A stretch of DNA of 64,000 nucleotides from Opitutales bacterium (GTDB lineage: Bacteria > Verrucomicrobiota > Verrucomicrobiia > Opitutales > UBA953): assembly GCA_030725715.1 (NCBI GenBank), contig JANRFG010000032.1, positions 90,906 to 154,905 on the forward strand, read 5' to 3'. The translations under genes and the position numbers were made by a program. Shown here in pieces: positions 26,839-37,219 of the stretch. Under the pieces are notes generated by a model. That model made no database searches, was not told the DNA's origin, and saw nothing but the letters and a program-made list of their open reading frames with translations. Numbering within the stretch: position 1 is the stretch's first letter; every line of letters starts with the position of its first letter.

Positions 26839-26863
26839 CAGGGCCAGTTGCTGACCCTGGCCC
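26839..26863 (-). terminator. Candidate hairpin after the lipoprotein beta-propeller gene
   Basis: GGGCCAG (26841-26847) pairs with CTGGCCC (26857-26863) around a 9-nt loop, 15 bp beyond the stop codon at 26879. No T-run follows on the minus strand, so intrinsic termination is uncertain. Confidence 0.35.
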
Positions 26864-26878
26864 CAGCCCTGTCCTGCC

Positions 26879-27835
26879 TTAAAGCGCCAGGAAGACCAGC
26901 TCGCCCGCTTTGCTGTCCGGGACGATCAGCACGCCGGCCTTCTCGTCGAGGAAGTGGTCGGCGGCGGCCTTGAGGCCCTGGCCGAGTTCCTTGGGAGCGG
27001 AGCCGTCGGCTTCGTAGCGGGTGACGCGACCGGTGAAGACTTCGGAGACGTAGAAACGGCCCTTGGAGTCGTGGACGATGCCGTCGCCGGAGCGGTGGCC
27101 CTTGGCGAGGGTCTTCCACTTGCCCTTGTTGTATTCGAGGACGTCGCCGGTGAAGAACTCGGCGATGCGGATGCGGCCGTTGGCCATGACGTCGATGCCG
27201 TTCGGGTTGAGCATCTTCGGGGTCGGGGCGATGACTTCGGTGACCTTGCCTTCGAGCGTGACCTGGAAGACGCGGGCGATGACCGGAATGGCCTTGTGCT
27301 CAGGGCTGCCGATGGCGAAGAGCTTGCCGTCGGCGCCGCGCATCTTGGCGACCGCGCCCATGTCGGTGATGAGGACGCTCTTCTTGTCGGGCGAGACGAC
27401 GACGTCGTTGAGGAAGGCGGGGGCCGTCGGGAAGGCGGCCGGTCCGGCGAGCAGGGTCTTCTTGCCCTTGGCGTCGATGGACCAGACCTTGTCGAAGTCG
27501 GCGGTGATGAGACGTTTCGCGACGAAGACGATGCCCTTCGGGTCGTCGAGTCCTTCCGTGAGGACGGTGACCTTGTCGCCGTCGACCTTGACGATCTTGC
27601 CGTCGCCGTCACCGGCCTTGCGGGACGTGCCCATGAGGGTGACGAAATACTTGCCGCCGAAGCCCTTGGTCACGCTCTCGGGCGTGGCGCCCACGGCGAG
27701 GTTACGCTGGACGGGCACGTCCTTGGCCGGCGGGGCGACAGGCGCGCTCTTGGCCGGGATGGCAGGGGCGGTTTCCGGGGTCTGGCAGCCGACGAGGGCG
27801 AAGCCGGCGAGGAGGGCGAGCAGCGGGGTCTTCAT
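26879..27835 (-). CDS. Lipoprotein with SMP-30/gluconolactonase-like beta-propeller
   Basis: 318 aa. The N-terminus MKTPLLALLAGFALVGC has a lipobox (LVGC), so the mature protein is probably lipid-anchored. An Ala/Pro/Lys-rich spacer follows (~20-42). The remainder is a six-bladed propeller-type sequence: DDPKGIVFVAKRLITADFDKVWSID, FLNDVVVSPDKKSVLITDMG, LNPNGIDVMANGRIRIAEF, SGDGIVHDSKGRFYVSEVFTGRV. The family includes lactonases and strictosidine-synthase-like hydrolases, but many members only bind sugars. It is bounded by a 42-bp gap on one side and 144 bp with hairpins on the other. Confidence 0.87.
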   Translation of the reverse strand: MKTPLLALLAGFALVGCQTPETAPAIPAKSAPVAPPAKDVPVQRNLAVGATPESVTKGFGGKYFVTLMGTSRKAGDGDGKIVKVDGDKVTVLTEGLDDPKGIVFVAKRLITADFDKVWSIDAKGKKTLLAGPAAFPTAPAFLNDVVVSPDKKSVLITDMGAVAKMRGADGKLFAIGSPEHKAIPVIARVFQVTLEGKVTEVIAPTPKMLNPNGIDVMANGRIRIAEFFTGDVLEYNKGKWKTLAKGHRSGDGIVHDSKGRFYVSEVFTGRVTRYEADGSAPKELGQGLKAAADHFLDEKAGVLIVPDSKAGELVFLAL

Positions 27836-27877
27836 GAGACCCTTATTTCCGCTTTCCCGCCGGGCGGAGTCAAGCGG

Positions 27878-28648
27878 TCAGCCCACGATCAGCCAGACGG
27901 CGGCGAAGGCGGTCAGCCAGGCCAGCACGGACTCAAAGGCGTCCTGCTTGATACGCTTCAGGATCTGCCAGCCGAGCACGATACCCGCGATCACCCCGGG
28001 CAGGAGCACCAGATTGGTCATGAGTGACGGTCCGGTGACGAGTCCGAGGTTCCCGCTGAACGGGAGTTTGAAGAGGTTGATGAAAAGGAAGAAGCGGCAG
28101 AACACGCCGAGGTGCTCCTTTTTCTCCAGGCGCTGGGCGAGCAGGTAGACCGTCATCACCGGACCGGCGGCGTTGGCGAGCATCGTGGCGACGCCGGCGA
28201 TGCCGCCCATGCCCCAGGTGAACGTACGGTGGCGGGTGAGGGCCAGGAGCTGCTCGCGGCGATGGTGCAGGACGACGTTGAAGGCGAGCAGGGCGAGGAT
28301 GAGGACGCCGATGACGATGCGAGCGGAGCCGTTGTCGACCCGGTCGAGTAGGAACCAGCCGGCGAAGACGCCGACGACCGCCGCGGGAATCATCGGTACG
28401 ATCTGCCGCCAGCTGCCGCCCTGGCGGTTGATCAGGTAGCCCATCAGGTCGGCGACGATGAGCATGGGCAGGACGATGCCCACGGAAGGCTTGGCGTCGA
28501 AGATCTTGGCCATGATGACGACGTTGAGCGTCGCGGTACCGGCCAAGCCCGACTTCGAGAGCCCGATGCAGAGGGCCCCGAAGAGCGCGAGCAGCAGGAT
28601 CCACCCGTCGGCGGGCAGCAGGGTATGGCCTTGGATCCAGTCGAGCAT
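27878..28648 (-). CDS. TauE/SafE family membrane transporter
   Basis: 256 aa integral membrane protein, the only obvious transporter in the window. Hydrophobic segments: WILLLALFGALCIGL, VGIVLPMLIVADLMGYL, IPAAVVGVFAGWFLL, IVIGVLILALLAFNVVL, TWGMGGIAGVATMLAN, and TNLVLLPGVIAGIVLGW, with about seven to eight spans in all. SKSGLAGTATLNV and ANAAGPVMTVYLLAQRLEKKEHLG match the two family repeats. Family members export sulfite, sulfonates or related anions. Among many sulfatases it could help dispose of a sulfur oxyanion, but that is inference from context. Confidence 0.9.
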   Translation of the reverse strand: MLDWIQGHTLLPADGWILLLALFGALCIGLSKSGLAGTATLNVVIMAKIFDAKPSVGIVLPMLIVADLMGYLINRQGGSWRQIVPMIPAAVVGVFAGWFLLDRVDNGSARIVIGVLILALLAFNVVLHHRREQLLALTRHRTFTWGMGGIAGVATMLANAAGPVMTVYLLAQRLEKKEHLGVFCRFFLFINLFKLPFSGNLGLVTGPSLMTNLVLLPGVIAGIVLGWQILKRIKQDAFESVLAWLTAFAAVWLIVG

Positions 28649-28707
28649 CGGCCGCAGTCAATCAGCGGACGACACGTCGCTCCAGCCTGGTTTTCCTTCC
28701 GCCTGGC

Positions 28708-30048
28708 TTATCGCGGTGTCGCCGAACAGGCGGGGTCCGCCTTGGTGGGCAGCGTCGCGTTCCATTCCAACGCGAGCTGGGTCAGGCGGGCGACGACCTC
28801 GGGGTGTTCCTTCGCCTGATTTTTGGCCACATCTTCAGCGCGGTTTGCTGGTAGGTTGTAGAGTTCGGAACGCTTTCCGTCGAAGGTGGTGACCAGTTTC
28901 CAGTCTCCCTCGCGCACCGCCAGGTCAGGCCAGTAGTCCGCTTCTCTCTTGTTGCCGCTGATGCGCCAGAAGATGGGCCGCGTGCGCCGAGCCGCTTCGC
29001 CCTTCAGGGCCGGCAGCAGGTTATCGCCGTCGATTGCTTCGGGCGGGTTGATTCCGGCGATGGCGCAGAAGGTCGGGAGCAGGTCCACCGCCGTCAGCAC
29101 GGTGGCGTCGTTTTTCAGACCGGCCGGCGCTCGGCCGGGCCACCGCACGATGAAGGGCACGCGGACGCCGCCTTCGAAGAGGCTGGTTTTCTGGCCACGC
29201 AATCCGCCGGTTTCGCCGACGTTATAGTGACCGCGATATTTCCCGGGGACGCCTTGGTCGCCCGCTTTGGGTTTCGCCGGGCCGTTATCGCTGGAAAAGA
29301 CCACCAAGGTATCCTGGGCGATGCCGCACCGCTCCAGCGCATCGAGGATCAGGCCGACCTTATCGTCGCCATCGGTGATGACCGCGGCGTAGACCTGTTG
29401 CCGGGGTTCGAGGTGTTTCCATTGCGCCATGGCGTTGGCCGAAGGGCTGTGGGCCAGGTGGCTTTCGTGCAGCCACACGTTGACATAGAACGGGCGGTCT
29501 TTGTTCGCCTCGATGAACTTGATCGCCTGGTTCGGGATGTCATTTCCGTAGGGCCTGACTTTCGGCCCCGGCCCGTGATAGACGGCGGAGTCATCGAAAC
29601 CATAGTCCGCCATGGTCGGGGTGCCTTCGCCCAGATGCCACTTGCCGAAGTGTCCGGTGCGATAACCCGCAGTCTTGAGCATGCGGGCAATCGTGGGCGC
29701 CCGGGGGTCCAGCCAGTCGGGCATCTCCGGCGGCTTGGTGACGCCGAAGACCGTGTTGATGCCGAAGCGACCAGGGAAACGCCCCGTCATGGCCGCCGCT
29801 CGGCTGGGGGAGCAGACCGGGCTCAGGACGTTGAACTGCTGGAAGTCGATGCCTTCGCTGGCCAGCTTGTCGAGGTGCGGGGTCTTCAGCCATGAGTTGC
29901 CATGACATGACAGGTCTCCCCAGCCCCAATCATCGGCGTAGATGAAGATGATGTTGGGTTTCGTGCGCTTCGTCGACGCGTCGGCCGCCGGCCAGGCGAC
30001 CAGCGGGGCGAGCAGCAGGGCCGCGAGGAGGGTTAGGATAGGTCTCAT
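28708..30048 (-). CDS. S1 family sulfatase (arylsulfatase A-like)
   Basis: About 446 aa; the start at MRPILTLLAALLLAPLVAWPA gives a signal peptide, and the longer ORF would overlap the upstream gene. YADDWGWGDLSCHG provides the metal site; formylglycine motif CSPSR near residue 79; FGKWHLGEGTPTMADYGFDD is the second signature; SSDNGPAKPKAGD and LFEGGVRVPFIVRWPG are typical. It shares the DWLDPRAPTIARML segment with 11198 and 60062 and is closest to 60062 by eye (DDWGWGDLSCHG in both). No lysine tail: it ends in PACSATPR. Sixteen base pairs downstream of the 30065 sulfatase, so co-transcribed. Confidence 0.94.
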   Translation of the reverse strand: MRPILTLLAALLLAPLVAWPAADASTKRTKPNIIFIYADDWGWGDLSCHGNSWLKTPHLDKLASEGIDFQQFNVLSPVCSPSRAAAMTGRFPGRFGINTVFGVTKPPEMPDWLDPRAPTIARMLKTAGYRTGHFGKWHLGEGTPTMADYGFDDSAVYHGPGPKVRPYGNDIPNQAIKFIEANKDRPFYVNVWLHESHLAHSPSANAMAQWKHLEPRQQVYAAVITDGDDKVGLILDALERCGIAQDTLVVFSSDNGPAKPKAGDQGVPGKYRGHYNVGETGGLRGQKTSLFEGGVRVPFIVRWPGRAPAGLKNDATVLTAVDLLPTFCAIAGINPPEAIDGDNLLPALKGEAARRTRPIFWRISGNKREADYWPDLAVREGDWKLVTTFDGKRSELYNLPANRAEDVAKNQAKEHPEVVARLTQLALEWNATLPTKADPACSATPR

Positions 30049-30064
30049 GGTCTGGTCCGAGGAT

Positions 30065-31564
30065 TTACTTCTGTTTTTTGGCTCGGCCTTTTCTGAGCGG
30101 TTCGGGCTCACCCTGGTCGCCGCCGAGTCGGATCATCGTGGGGTAGAGGGTGTCCCACCATTGGTCGTAAGACGCGGCGAGCTTGGCGGTCAGCTCCGGC
30201 CGTTCGGCCGCCAGGTCGTTCCGGCAGACCGGGTCTTTCTTCAGGTCGAACAGCGACCAGCGTCCGGGCGGCGTGACGCCCCAGTGGAACTGCGCGTCGG
30301 CTTTGGTGTAAGTCGCCGCGGTGGCGCCCGCTTCGACGGAACGCAGGGTGGTGCACTGGCTGGAGTATTGCTTGCAGGCTGGATCGTCGCACGGACGGCT
30401 GCGCACGAGGAGGAGGTCGCCCGTCTGCACGGAGGCCATCGCATATTTATGCGCGGCCGCCAAGCCGCTGGGCCAGCGGCCGACATGATGGAACAGCAGG
30501 CGGTCGTCGTGCCAACTGACCGGCGACGCGGACTCAAGCAGCGGCCGGAGGGTGAAGCCTTCGAGTTTCGCGCCAAGTGCGGGCGGGAGGGCCGCGCCGG
30601 CGAGGTCGCAGAGCGTCGGGAGGACGTCCAGGTGGGCCGTCAGGTTCGACGACGTGTGTGGCTTCCATTTCCCGGCCCATTTCCAGAGGGAGATGGCGCG
30701 GGAGCCACCCTGCCAGATGGTGCATTTGCTGCCCCTCATGCCGGCGTTGAAGACATCCAGTCCGTGGGTCTGACCGTTGTCGTTCATGAAGACGACGATC
30801 GTGTTGTCCTCCAGTTTACGCTCCCGGAGATGCTGCATCAGCCGTCCGAGGTTGTAGTCGAGGTTGGCGACCATGCCGAGATAGGCAGCCTCTTCATCGT
30901 CCACCTTGCCGCGGAACGGCGCCGTGAATTCCTCGGGGGCGGCCAGGGGCGCATGGGGCGAATAGGTGGCGAGGTAGCAGAAGAAGGGGGCGTCCTTGCG
31001 CTCATCGATGAAGGCCATGGCCTCGTCGAAAAAGATGTCCTCCCGGTAGCCTTTCCGCGGCTCGCGCTTGCGGTTGCGGATCATGACCGGATCGAAGTGC
31101 ACGTTCGGACCGCCGACATTGGTGGAGGACCATTCGAACCCGCGCTTCTCGGGAGCATAGTCGCCATCGCCGCCCAGATGCCACTTGCCGACGAAGCCCG
31201 TACGATAGCCTGCGGACCGCAGGAGCTGCGGCAGGAGGACGGCGTCCTTGTTCAGGTGTTCCCTCGGCAGGGTGGTGTGCGTGACGCCGTTGCGGAACTC
31301 GTGCATGCCCGTCAGGAGCGCCGCGCGCGTCGGCGAGCAGGACGGGCTCACGTAAAATTGATCGAAGCGCACGCTCTGGTCATGCAGCGCATCGAGGTGC
31401 GGGGTCTTGAGCAAGGGGTGCCCGTGGCGCCCCAGGTCGCCGTAGCCCTGATCGTCCGTCAGGATGAAGATGATATTGGGTTTCGGCGCGGTGCCTTCGG
31501 CGGCCCGGAGCACGGCCGACGGCGCGAGCAGCAGGGTGGAGAGGAAGAGGAAAATTAGCTTCAT
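30065..31564 (-). CDS. S1 family sulfatase (arylsulfatase)
   Basis: 499 aa with signal peptide MKLIFLFLSTLLLAPSAVLRA. TDDQGYGDLGRHG metal site; CSPTR near residue 76; VGKWHLGGDGDYAPEKRGFEW second signature; FMNDNGQTHGLDVFNAGMRGSKCTIWQGGSRA near the middle. The C-terminal region is longer than usual, with an extra segment (KQYSSQCTTLRSVEAG) before SLFDLKKDPVCRNDLAAERPE. Tail LRKGRAKKQK. First sulfatase after a 112-bp gap downstream of the SGNH-DUF1080 gene, so it could start a transcript. Substrate unknown. Confidence 0.94.
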   Translation of the reverse strand: MKLIFLFLSTLLLAPSAVLRAAEGTAPKPNIIFILTDDQGYGDLGRHGHPLLKTPHLDALHDQSVRFDQFYVSPSCSPTRAALLTGMHEFRNGVTHTTLPREHLNKDAVLLPQLLRSAGYRTGFVGKWHLGGDGDYAPEKRGFEWSSTNVGGPNVHFDPVMIRNRKREPRKGYREDIFFDEAMAFIDERKDAPFFCYLATYSPHAPLAAPEEFTAPFRGKVDDEEAAYLGMVANLDYNLGRLMQHLRERKLEDNTIVVFMNDNGQTHGLDVFNAGMRGSKCTIWQGGSRAISLWKWAGKWKPHTSSNLTAHLDVLPTLCDLAGAALPPALGAKLEGFTLRPLLESASPVSWHDDRLLFHHVGRWPSGLAAAHKYAMASVQTGDLLLVRSRPCDDPACKQYSSQCTTLRSVEAGATAATYTKADAQFHWGVTPPGRWSLFDLKKDPVCRNDLAAERPELTAKLAASYDQWWDTLYPTMIRLGGDQGEPEPLRKGRAKKQK

Positions 31565-31662
31565 GAGGAGAGGGTCGGGAAGATGGCGTGCTGGCTTGGG
31601 GGCGATGCGTATGCGCGGATCGCGGGTGCGGGGGTGGAGGCGGCCGGGGGACGTCCGCAGTC

Positions 31663-31677
31663 AGTCGGAAACCGACT
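31663..31677 (-). other. Short hairpin at the stop of the SGNH-DUF1080 gene
   Basis: AGTCGG and CCGACT form a 6-bp stem with a 3-nt AAA loop directly after the stop codon at 31679-31677. It may be a weak terminator; no T-run follows on the minus strand. Confidence 0.25.
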
Positions 31678-32990
31678 CAGCGGGCGAGCGTCTTCACGCG
31701 CAGGCGGCGGTATTCCATCTGGCCGCGGTCGCCTTCGAGGCCGATCGGGCCCGTGGCGGGCAGCTTGAGGGCGGCTTCCAGGACTTCGCCGTTGCAGGTG
31801 GCGTGCGCGACGCCGCCCTTCACGACGACGACCAGTTCGTTCCAGTCCTGGGCCTTATACTGCTTCAGGTCCTTGTAAGGTCCGGCGACGAGGAAGTCGC
31901 GGCACTGGAGCTGCGGCTTGCGCAGGTAGACGCCGCTGTCGGCGTTAGGCGTGGCGCGGAATTCGAGACGCAGCTCGAAGTCCTCGGGGAATTCGCGGGT
32001 GGTCCAGAGCGCCTGGATGCGGCGTCCTTCGGCGGGCGTGGTGATCACGAGGCGTCCGTTGATGGCGCGGTAACGTCCGTCGGCGCTCTCGGTCCGGCCG
32101 TCGAAACATTGGTCGGCCTTCACTTCCACGAACAGCGGGGCGCCGGGCTTGGGCGCGCCCTTGCGGGGAGGCGTGGCGCGGTAGCCCCAACCGGTGAGGT
32201 CCTTGCCGTTGAAGAGGCTCACGAAGCCTTCCTCCGGCTTGAAGTCGTCGGCCTGGGTATCGAGGTGGCCGAGCGTGGCGAACACCGGACGGAGCGCCGA
32301 GGCCCACTTCGCATACCCGGCAGGGTTGAGGTGAAGCAGGTCGGGGAAGAGGGAGGGCAGGGCATCGCCTTCGGCGTTGGCGAAGAGGGCGTAGGTATCG
32401 AGCACCGTGAATTGCGGATCGCCCTTCACCGCGCCGGCGAAGTGTTCGTTGACGGCGAGGATGGTCTCCTTCGGGCGCTTCTTCGTGGCCGAGCTCGGGA
32501 AGATGCGGCAGACGATGACGGGCATCTTCGGGTCGTGGGCCTTGAGCGCGGCGACGATCTTCTGGAAATTCCGGCCGATGGCGTCGACCGGCACTTCGAC
32601 CTCGATGTCATTGGTGCCCATCAGGAGCACGACGGCCTTCGGGTTGAGCGCGAGCACGTCCTCCTTGAGCCGGAGGAGCATGCCGCGGGTCGTGTCGCCG
32701 CCGATGCCGCGGTTGGCCAGTTTCATGCCTTCGAAGGCTTTCCGGAAATCCGTGCCCCAGCCTTGGGTGATCGAATCACCGAAGAAGACCACCGCGCCTT
32801 GGTCCTTGGGGACCTCCGTCGCCCATTGCGGGCGGATCATGTTCCACCGCTTCACATAGCCGTCATAGCGGCGCAGCGCGCCTTCGCCGGGCAGCGTGGC
32901 CTCGGCCGAGGGCGCGGGCAGGGCGAACGACGCGGGGTCGGCGGCGGTCAGCGAGAGGACCGAGAGCAGCAGGGCGAGGAGCGGGCGCAT
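31677..32990 (-). CDS. SGNH hydrolase-DUF1080 fusion
   Basis: 437 aa. Signal peptide MRPLLALLLSVLSLTAA. Residues ~40-235 are an SGNH/GDSL esterase: block I VVFFGDSITQGWG near 72, block II NRGIGGDTTRGML near 95, block III MGTNDIEV near 127, block V DLLHLNPAGY near 220. Residues ~250-435 are a DUF1080 module: FVSLFNGKDLTGWGYRATPP, NADSGVYLRKPQLQC, PIGLEGDRGQMEYRRLRVK. The pairing suggests a glycan-binding or keto-sugar domain steering an acyl esterase. It lacks the lysine tail. Gap of 18 bp to the upstream sulfatase, so it ends a run starting at least at 40778. Confidence 0.92.
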   Translation of the reverse strand: MRPLLALLLSVLSLTAADPASFALPAPSAEATLPGEGALRRYDGYVKRWNMIRPQWATEVPKDQGAVVFFGDSITQGWGTDFRKAFEGMKLANRGIGGDTTRGMLLRLKEDVLALNPKAVVLLMGTNDIEVEVPVDAIGRNFQKIVAALKAHDPKMPVIVCRIFPSSATKKRPKETILAVNEHFAGAVKGDPQFTVLDTYALFANAEGDALPSLFPDLLHLNPAGYAKWASALRPVFATLGHLDTQADDFKPEEGFVSLFNGKDLTGWGYRATPPRKGAPKPGAPLFVEVKADQCFDGRTESADGRYRAINGRLVITTPAEGRRIQALWTTREFPEDFELRLEFRATPNADSGVYLRKPQLQCRDFLVAGPYKDLKQYKAQDWNELVVVVKGGVAHATCNGEVLEAALKLPATGPIGLEGDRGQMEYRRLRVKTLAR

Positions 32991-33008
32991 GGGGAAGAGT
33001 TGGGCGGA

Positions 33009-34433
33009 TTATTTGGCGGCGGGTTTCCTGGCGGCGGGACTCAGGGGCTTAGGAAACTTGGGTTCGAGGCCGAGCCGACGGCAGTCGGCGTCCATTTCAT
33101 CGCTCCAAGCCGCATAGAGCTTCTTCAGCTCGGCCAGCTTGGCGGGCTCTTCGGTGGCGAGGTCGCGCTGTTCGCTGAGGTCGGTGGCGAGGTTGAAGAG
33201 CCGGTCTTGCGCGGGCTTTTGTCTGGGGCCGGGAGCGGCATCCCCTTCGGTGCTGTGGACGTATTTCCAGTCACCCTGACGCGCGGCGTAGTTGTTGCTC
33301 ATCGTGCGGCTGCGCCAGAACAGGACGTCGTGCGGTGCGCCCGAGCGGACGCCTTTGATGAAGGGGAGCAGGTCCACGCCGTCGATGGCAGAGGCGTCGG
33401 CGCCGGCGGCCGCGAGCGCCGTGGCGCTGATGTCGAAGCTGATCGCAGGCTTCGCGTAGGTCGTGCCGGGCGCGATGACGCCGGGCCACTGCATGAGCAT
33501 GGGCACGCGGATACCGCCTTCGAAAGTCTCGCACTTCGAGCCGCGCAGGGGCGTGTTGCGTGAGCCGTTGACGGCATTGCGCGTCGTCGGGCCGCCATTG
33601 TCATTGGTGAAGACGATGAGCGTGCGGTCGAACTCGCCCGTCTGCTCCAGTTTGGCGATCACCAGGCCCACGGCGTCATCCATCGCGCTGAGCATGGCCG
33701 CATAGGTCTGGCGTTTGGGTTCGGTGATGCCGGGGAAGCGGGCCTTGTATTTCTCGGTCGCTTGCAAGGGCGTATGCACGGCGTTGAAGGCGAGGTAGAG
33801 GAAGAAGGGCTTTGCGTCCTTGGTTCGTGGTTCTTCGTTCTTGGTCGGGGAGCATCGCTCGACGAAGGCCGCCGCCTCTTCGCCGAAGGCGTCGGTCAGG
33901 TAGCGCTGTTCTTTCACTGGATCGCGATTGCGCAGGATGGGGGCGTTGTACTCGCCTTTTCCGTTCGGTTGGATGATGTATTGATGCCCGCCTCCGACGA
34001 AGCCGAAGAACTCATCGAAACCACGGTCCACCGGCGTGAAGCCCTGGGTCGAGCCGAGGTGCCACTTGCCGACCATGCCCGTCACGTAGCCCGCCGCTTT
34101 GAGCCGCTGCGGCAACGTATTGGCCTGCGCCGGCAGCGGCCCGCCGAGGTCTTCGATGCCGTAGCGATGCTGATACCGGCAGCTCAACAAAGCGGCGCGC
34201 GTCGGGGTGCAGAACGAACCGTTCGCATACGCATCGGTGAAGCGCACCCCTCGTGACGCCAGACGATCGATGTGCGGCGTCGGAATGTCTTTGCCGCCGT
34301 GGGCGCCGATGTCGGCATAGCCCATGTCGTCGGCGAGAATGACGATGATGTTGGGTTTCCGTAGGTCAGCGGCATGGAGCGCGGCCAGAGGCGCGAGGAG
34401 GAGAGTGGTGAGGACGACCAGGGGATTTTTCAT
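33009..34433 (-). CDS. S1 family sulfatase with in-frame heptad-repeat insertion
   Basis: 474 aa, signal peptide MKNPLVVLTTLLLAPLAALHA. LADDMGYADIGAHGG metal site; CTPTR near residue 75, followed by AALLSCRYQ where LTGRYQ is usual; VGKWHLGSTQGF second signature; FTNDNGGPTTRNAVNG. Between AAFVER and KPFFLYLAFNAVHTPL, where homologs usually have a few residues, it has CSPTKNEEPRTKDA. The DNA there is four 7-mers in tandem (33817-33844), so a repeat array has been absorbed as a surface loop without breaking the frame. Tail SPAARKPAAK. Eight base pairs after the 34442 sulfatase. Confidence 0.93.
   Translation of the reverse strand: MKNPLVVLTTLLLAPLAALHAADLRKPNIIVILADDMGYADIGAHGGKDIPTPHIDRLASRGVRFTDAYANGSFCTPTRAALLSCRYQHRYGIEDLGGPLPAQANTLPQRLKAAGYVTGMVGKWHLGSTQGFTPVDRGFDEFFGFVGGGHQYIIQPNGKGEYNAPILRNRDPVKEQRYLTDAFGEEAAAFVERCSPTKNEEPRTKDAKPFFLYLAFNAVHTPLQATEKYKARFPGITEPKRQTYAAMLSAMDDAVGLVIAKLEQTGEFDRTLIVFTNDNGGPTTRNAVNGSRNTPLRGSKCETFEGGIRVPMLMQWPGVIAPGTTYAKPAISFDISATALAAAGADASAIDGVDLLPFIKGVRSGAPHDVLFWRSRTMSNNYAARQGDWKYVHSTEGDAAPGPRQKPAQDRLFNLATDLSEQRDLATEEPAKLAELKKLYAAWSDEMDADCRRLGLEPKFPKPLSPAARKPAAK
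33817..33844. repeat. Heptad array inside a sulfatase gene
   Basis: Plus-strand units TCCTTGG, TTCGTGG, TTCTTCG, TTCTTGG; on the coding strand CCAAGAA, CGAAGAA, CCACGAA, CCAAGGA. Unit length is the same as in the four-helix-bundle cassette but the sequence family differs. It encodes part of the loop PTKNEEPRTKD. Confidence 0.8.
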
Positions 34434-34441
34434 GGGGTGGC

Positions 34442-36015
<1,574 letters not shown>

Positions 36016-36019
<4 letters not shown>

Positions 36020-37215
36020 TTGATTTCCTGGTAGTCAGAGGTGAGCGTCAGCTGGTCAGCGTAGGCGTTGATATACCAGGCGGTCGTGCCGGGGGGCAGA
36101 GGGGCGGAGGTCGTCGTGCCGCCGCCGCCGCTGGCGGCCATGGCCGGCGTCTCGACCCACTTGCGCGTGCCGGTGAAGCCCTTGTCGGTCGTCGTCACGA
36201 GGACGGCGCGCGTGATGGGCTTGGTGGAATGGAAGACGGCGATGGCCGTGCCGGACTCGGTCTTGGCCGAAGGCGAGCTGCCCCAGGGCTTGCCGGTTTC
36301 GACCACGCTCTTCGCGAAGGCGTAGCTATCGGGCGGATTCCAGCCGGCGGGGTGGCTGTGGCCCATCTTCGTGATGAGCGAGACCACGCGCGGGCCGGGC
36401 GTCTTGCGGTAGTGCTCGGCCTGACAGCCTAGCGGGAAATGGGCGTCCTGCGGCCAGGAGAGCCAGAGCACGGGCATCTTCACGCGGTCGGCGTAATTCA
36501 TGCCGTCCCAGATCTGCTGGTAGCCTTCGTTGTCATGCAATGCCCGGCCCCAATGGTTCTCGGCGTCAAAGAGATGGCCGCAGCCGTAAGTCGGGATCCC
36601 GAAGGCGAAACGCGCGTCGAGCCCGATGACCGTGCTCGTGATCACGCCGCCCCAGGAGACGCCCATCACGCCGATCTTCGTGGGGTCGACTTCGGGCAGG
36701 GAGCGCAGGAGCGAGTTGGCCAGCATCGTGTCAGCGAGGGCGTGGTACATCCATTGCTCCTTCAGCGGGAGCTTCGTGTCGGCGAAGGTGCCGTCGCGGG
36801 CTGGGCCGGCGAAGGCGTGACGCGCCCACGCGGGTCGTCCTTTCACTTTGTTCTCGTTCACGTCCGTCTGGCCTTCGACCGCGATGCTGATGGCCGCGAA
36901 ACCTTGGGCGTTCCATTTCTGGACCCACTCCTTGTAGGCCGTGCCGCCGCCGCCGTGGACGAGCACCATGCCGGGAACCTTGCCCTCATGCTTGGCGGGA
37001 ACGCCGATCCAGGCGAACACGCGGGTGGGTTTGCCGCCGTAGGGCAGGGCATCGTAGAAGATCGGGCGGACTTGTCCGTCGGCGTTGAAGCCTGTGGCCT
37101 CATAGGTCTTGGGGGCTTGGGCGCAGGTGTCGACGAGGCCGAGGACGATCTTGCGGTCGGCGACGGTCTCGGCGTTGAGCGAGACTGCGAGGAGCAGGCT
37201 GGTGAGGAGACGCAT
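36016..37215 (-). CDS. Exported alpha/beta hydrolase (acetyl xylan esterase/prolyl oligopeptidase-like)
   Basis: 399 aa with a short signal peptide (MRLLTSLLLAVSLNA). Oxyanion loop VLVHGGGGTAYKEWVQKWN near residue 88; nucleophile elbow GVSWGGVITS near 187; a likely acid in LWLSWPQDAHFPLG; histidine in MGHSHPAGW near 295. A C-terminal beta-rich segment (~315-399) follows, with a GGGG run. Family members include acetyl xylan esterase-like and dienelactone-type enzymes. Downstream it overlaps the 34442 sulfatase by 4 bp; upstream it is 4 bp from the 37220 sulfatase. Glycan deacylation is the best guess. Confidence 0.88.
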
Positions 37216-37219
37216 AGGA

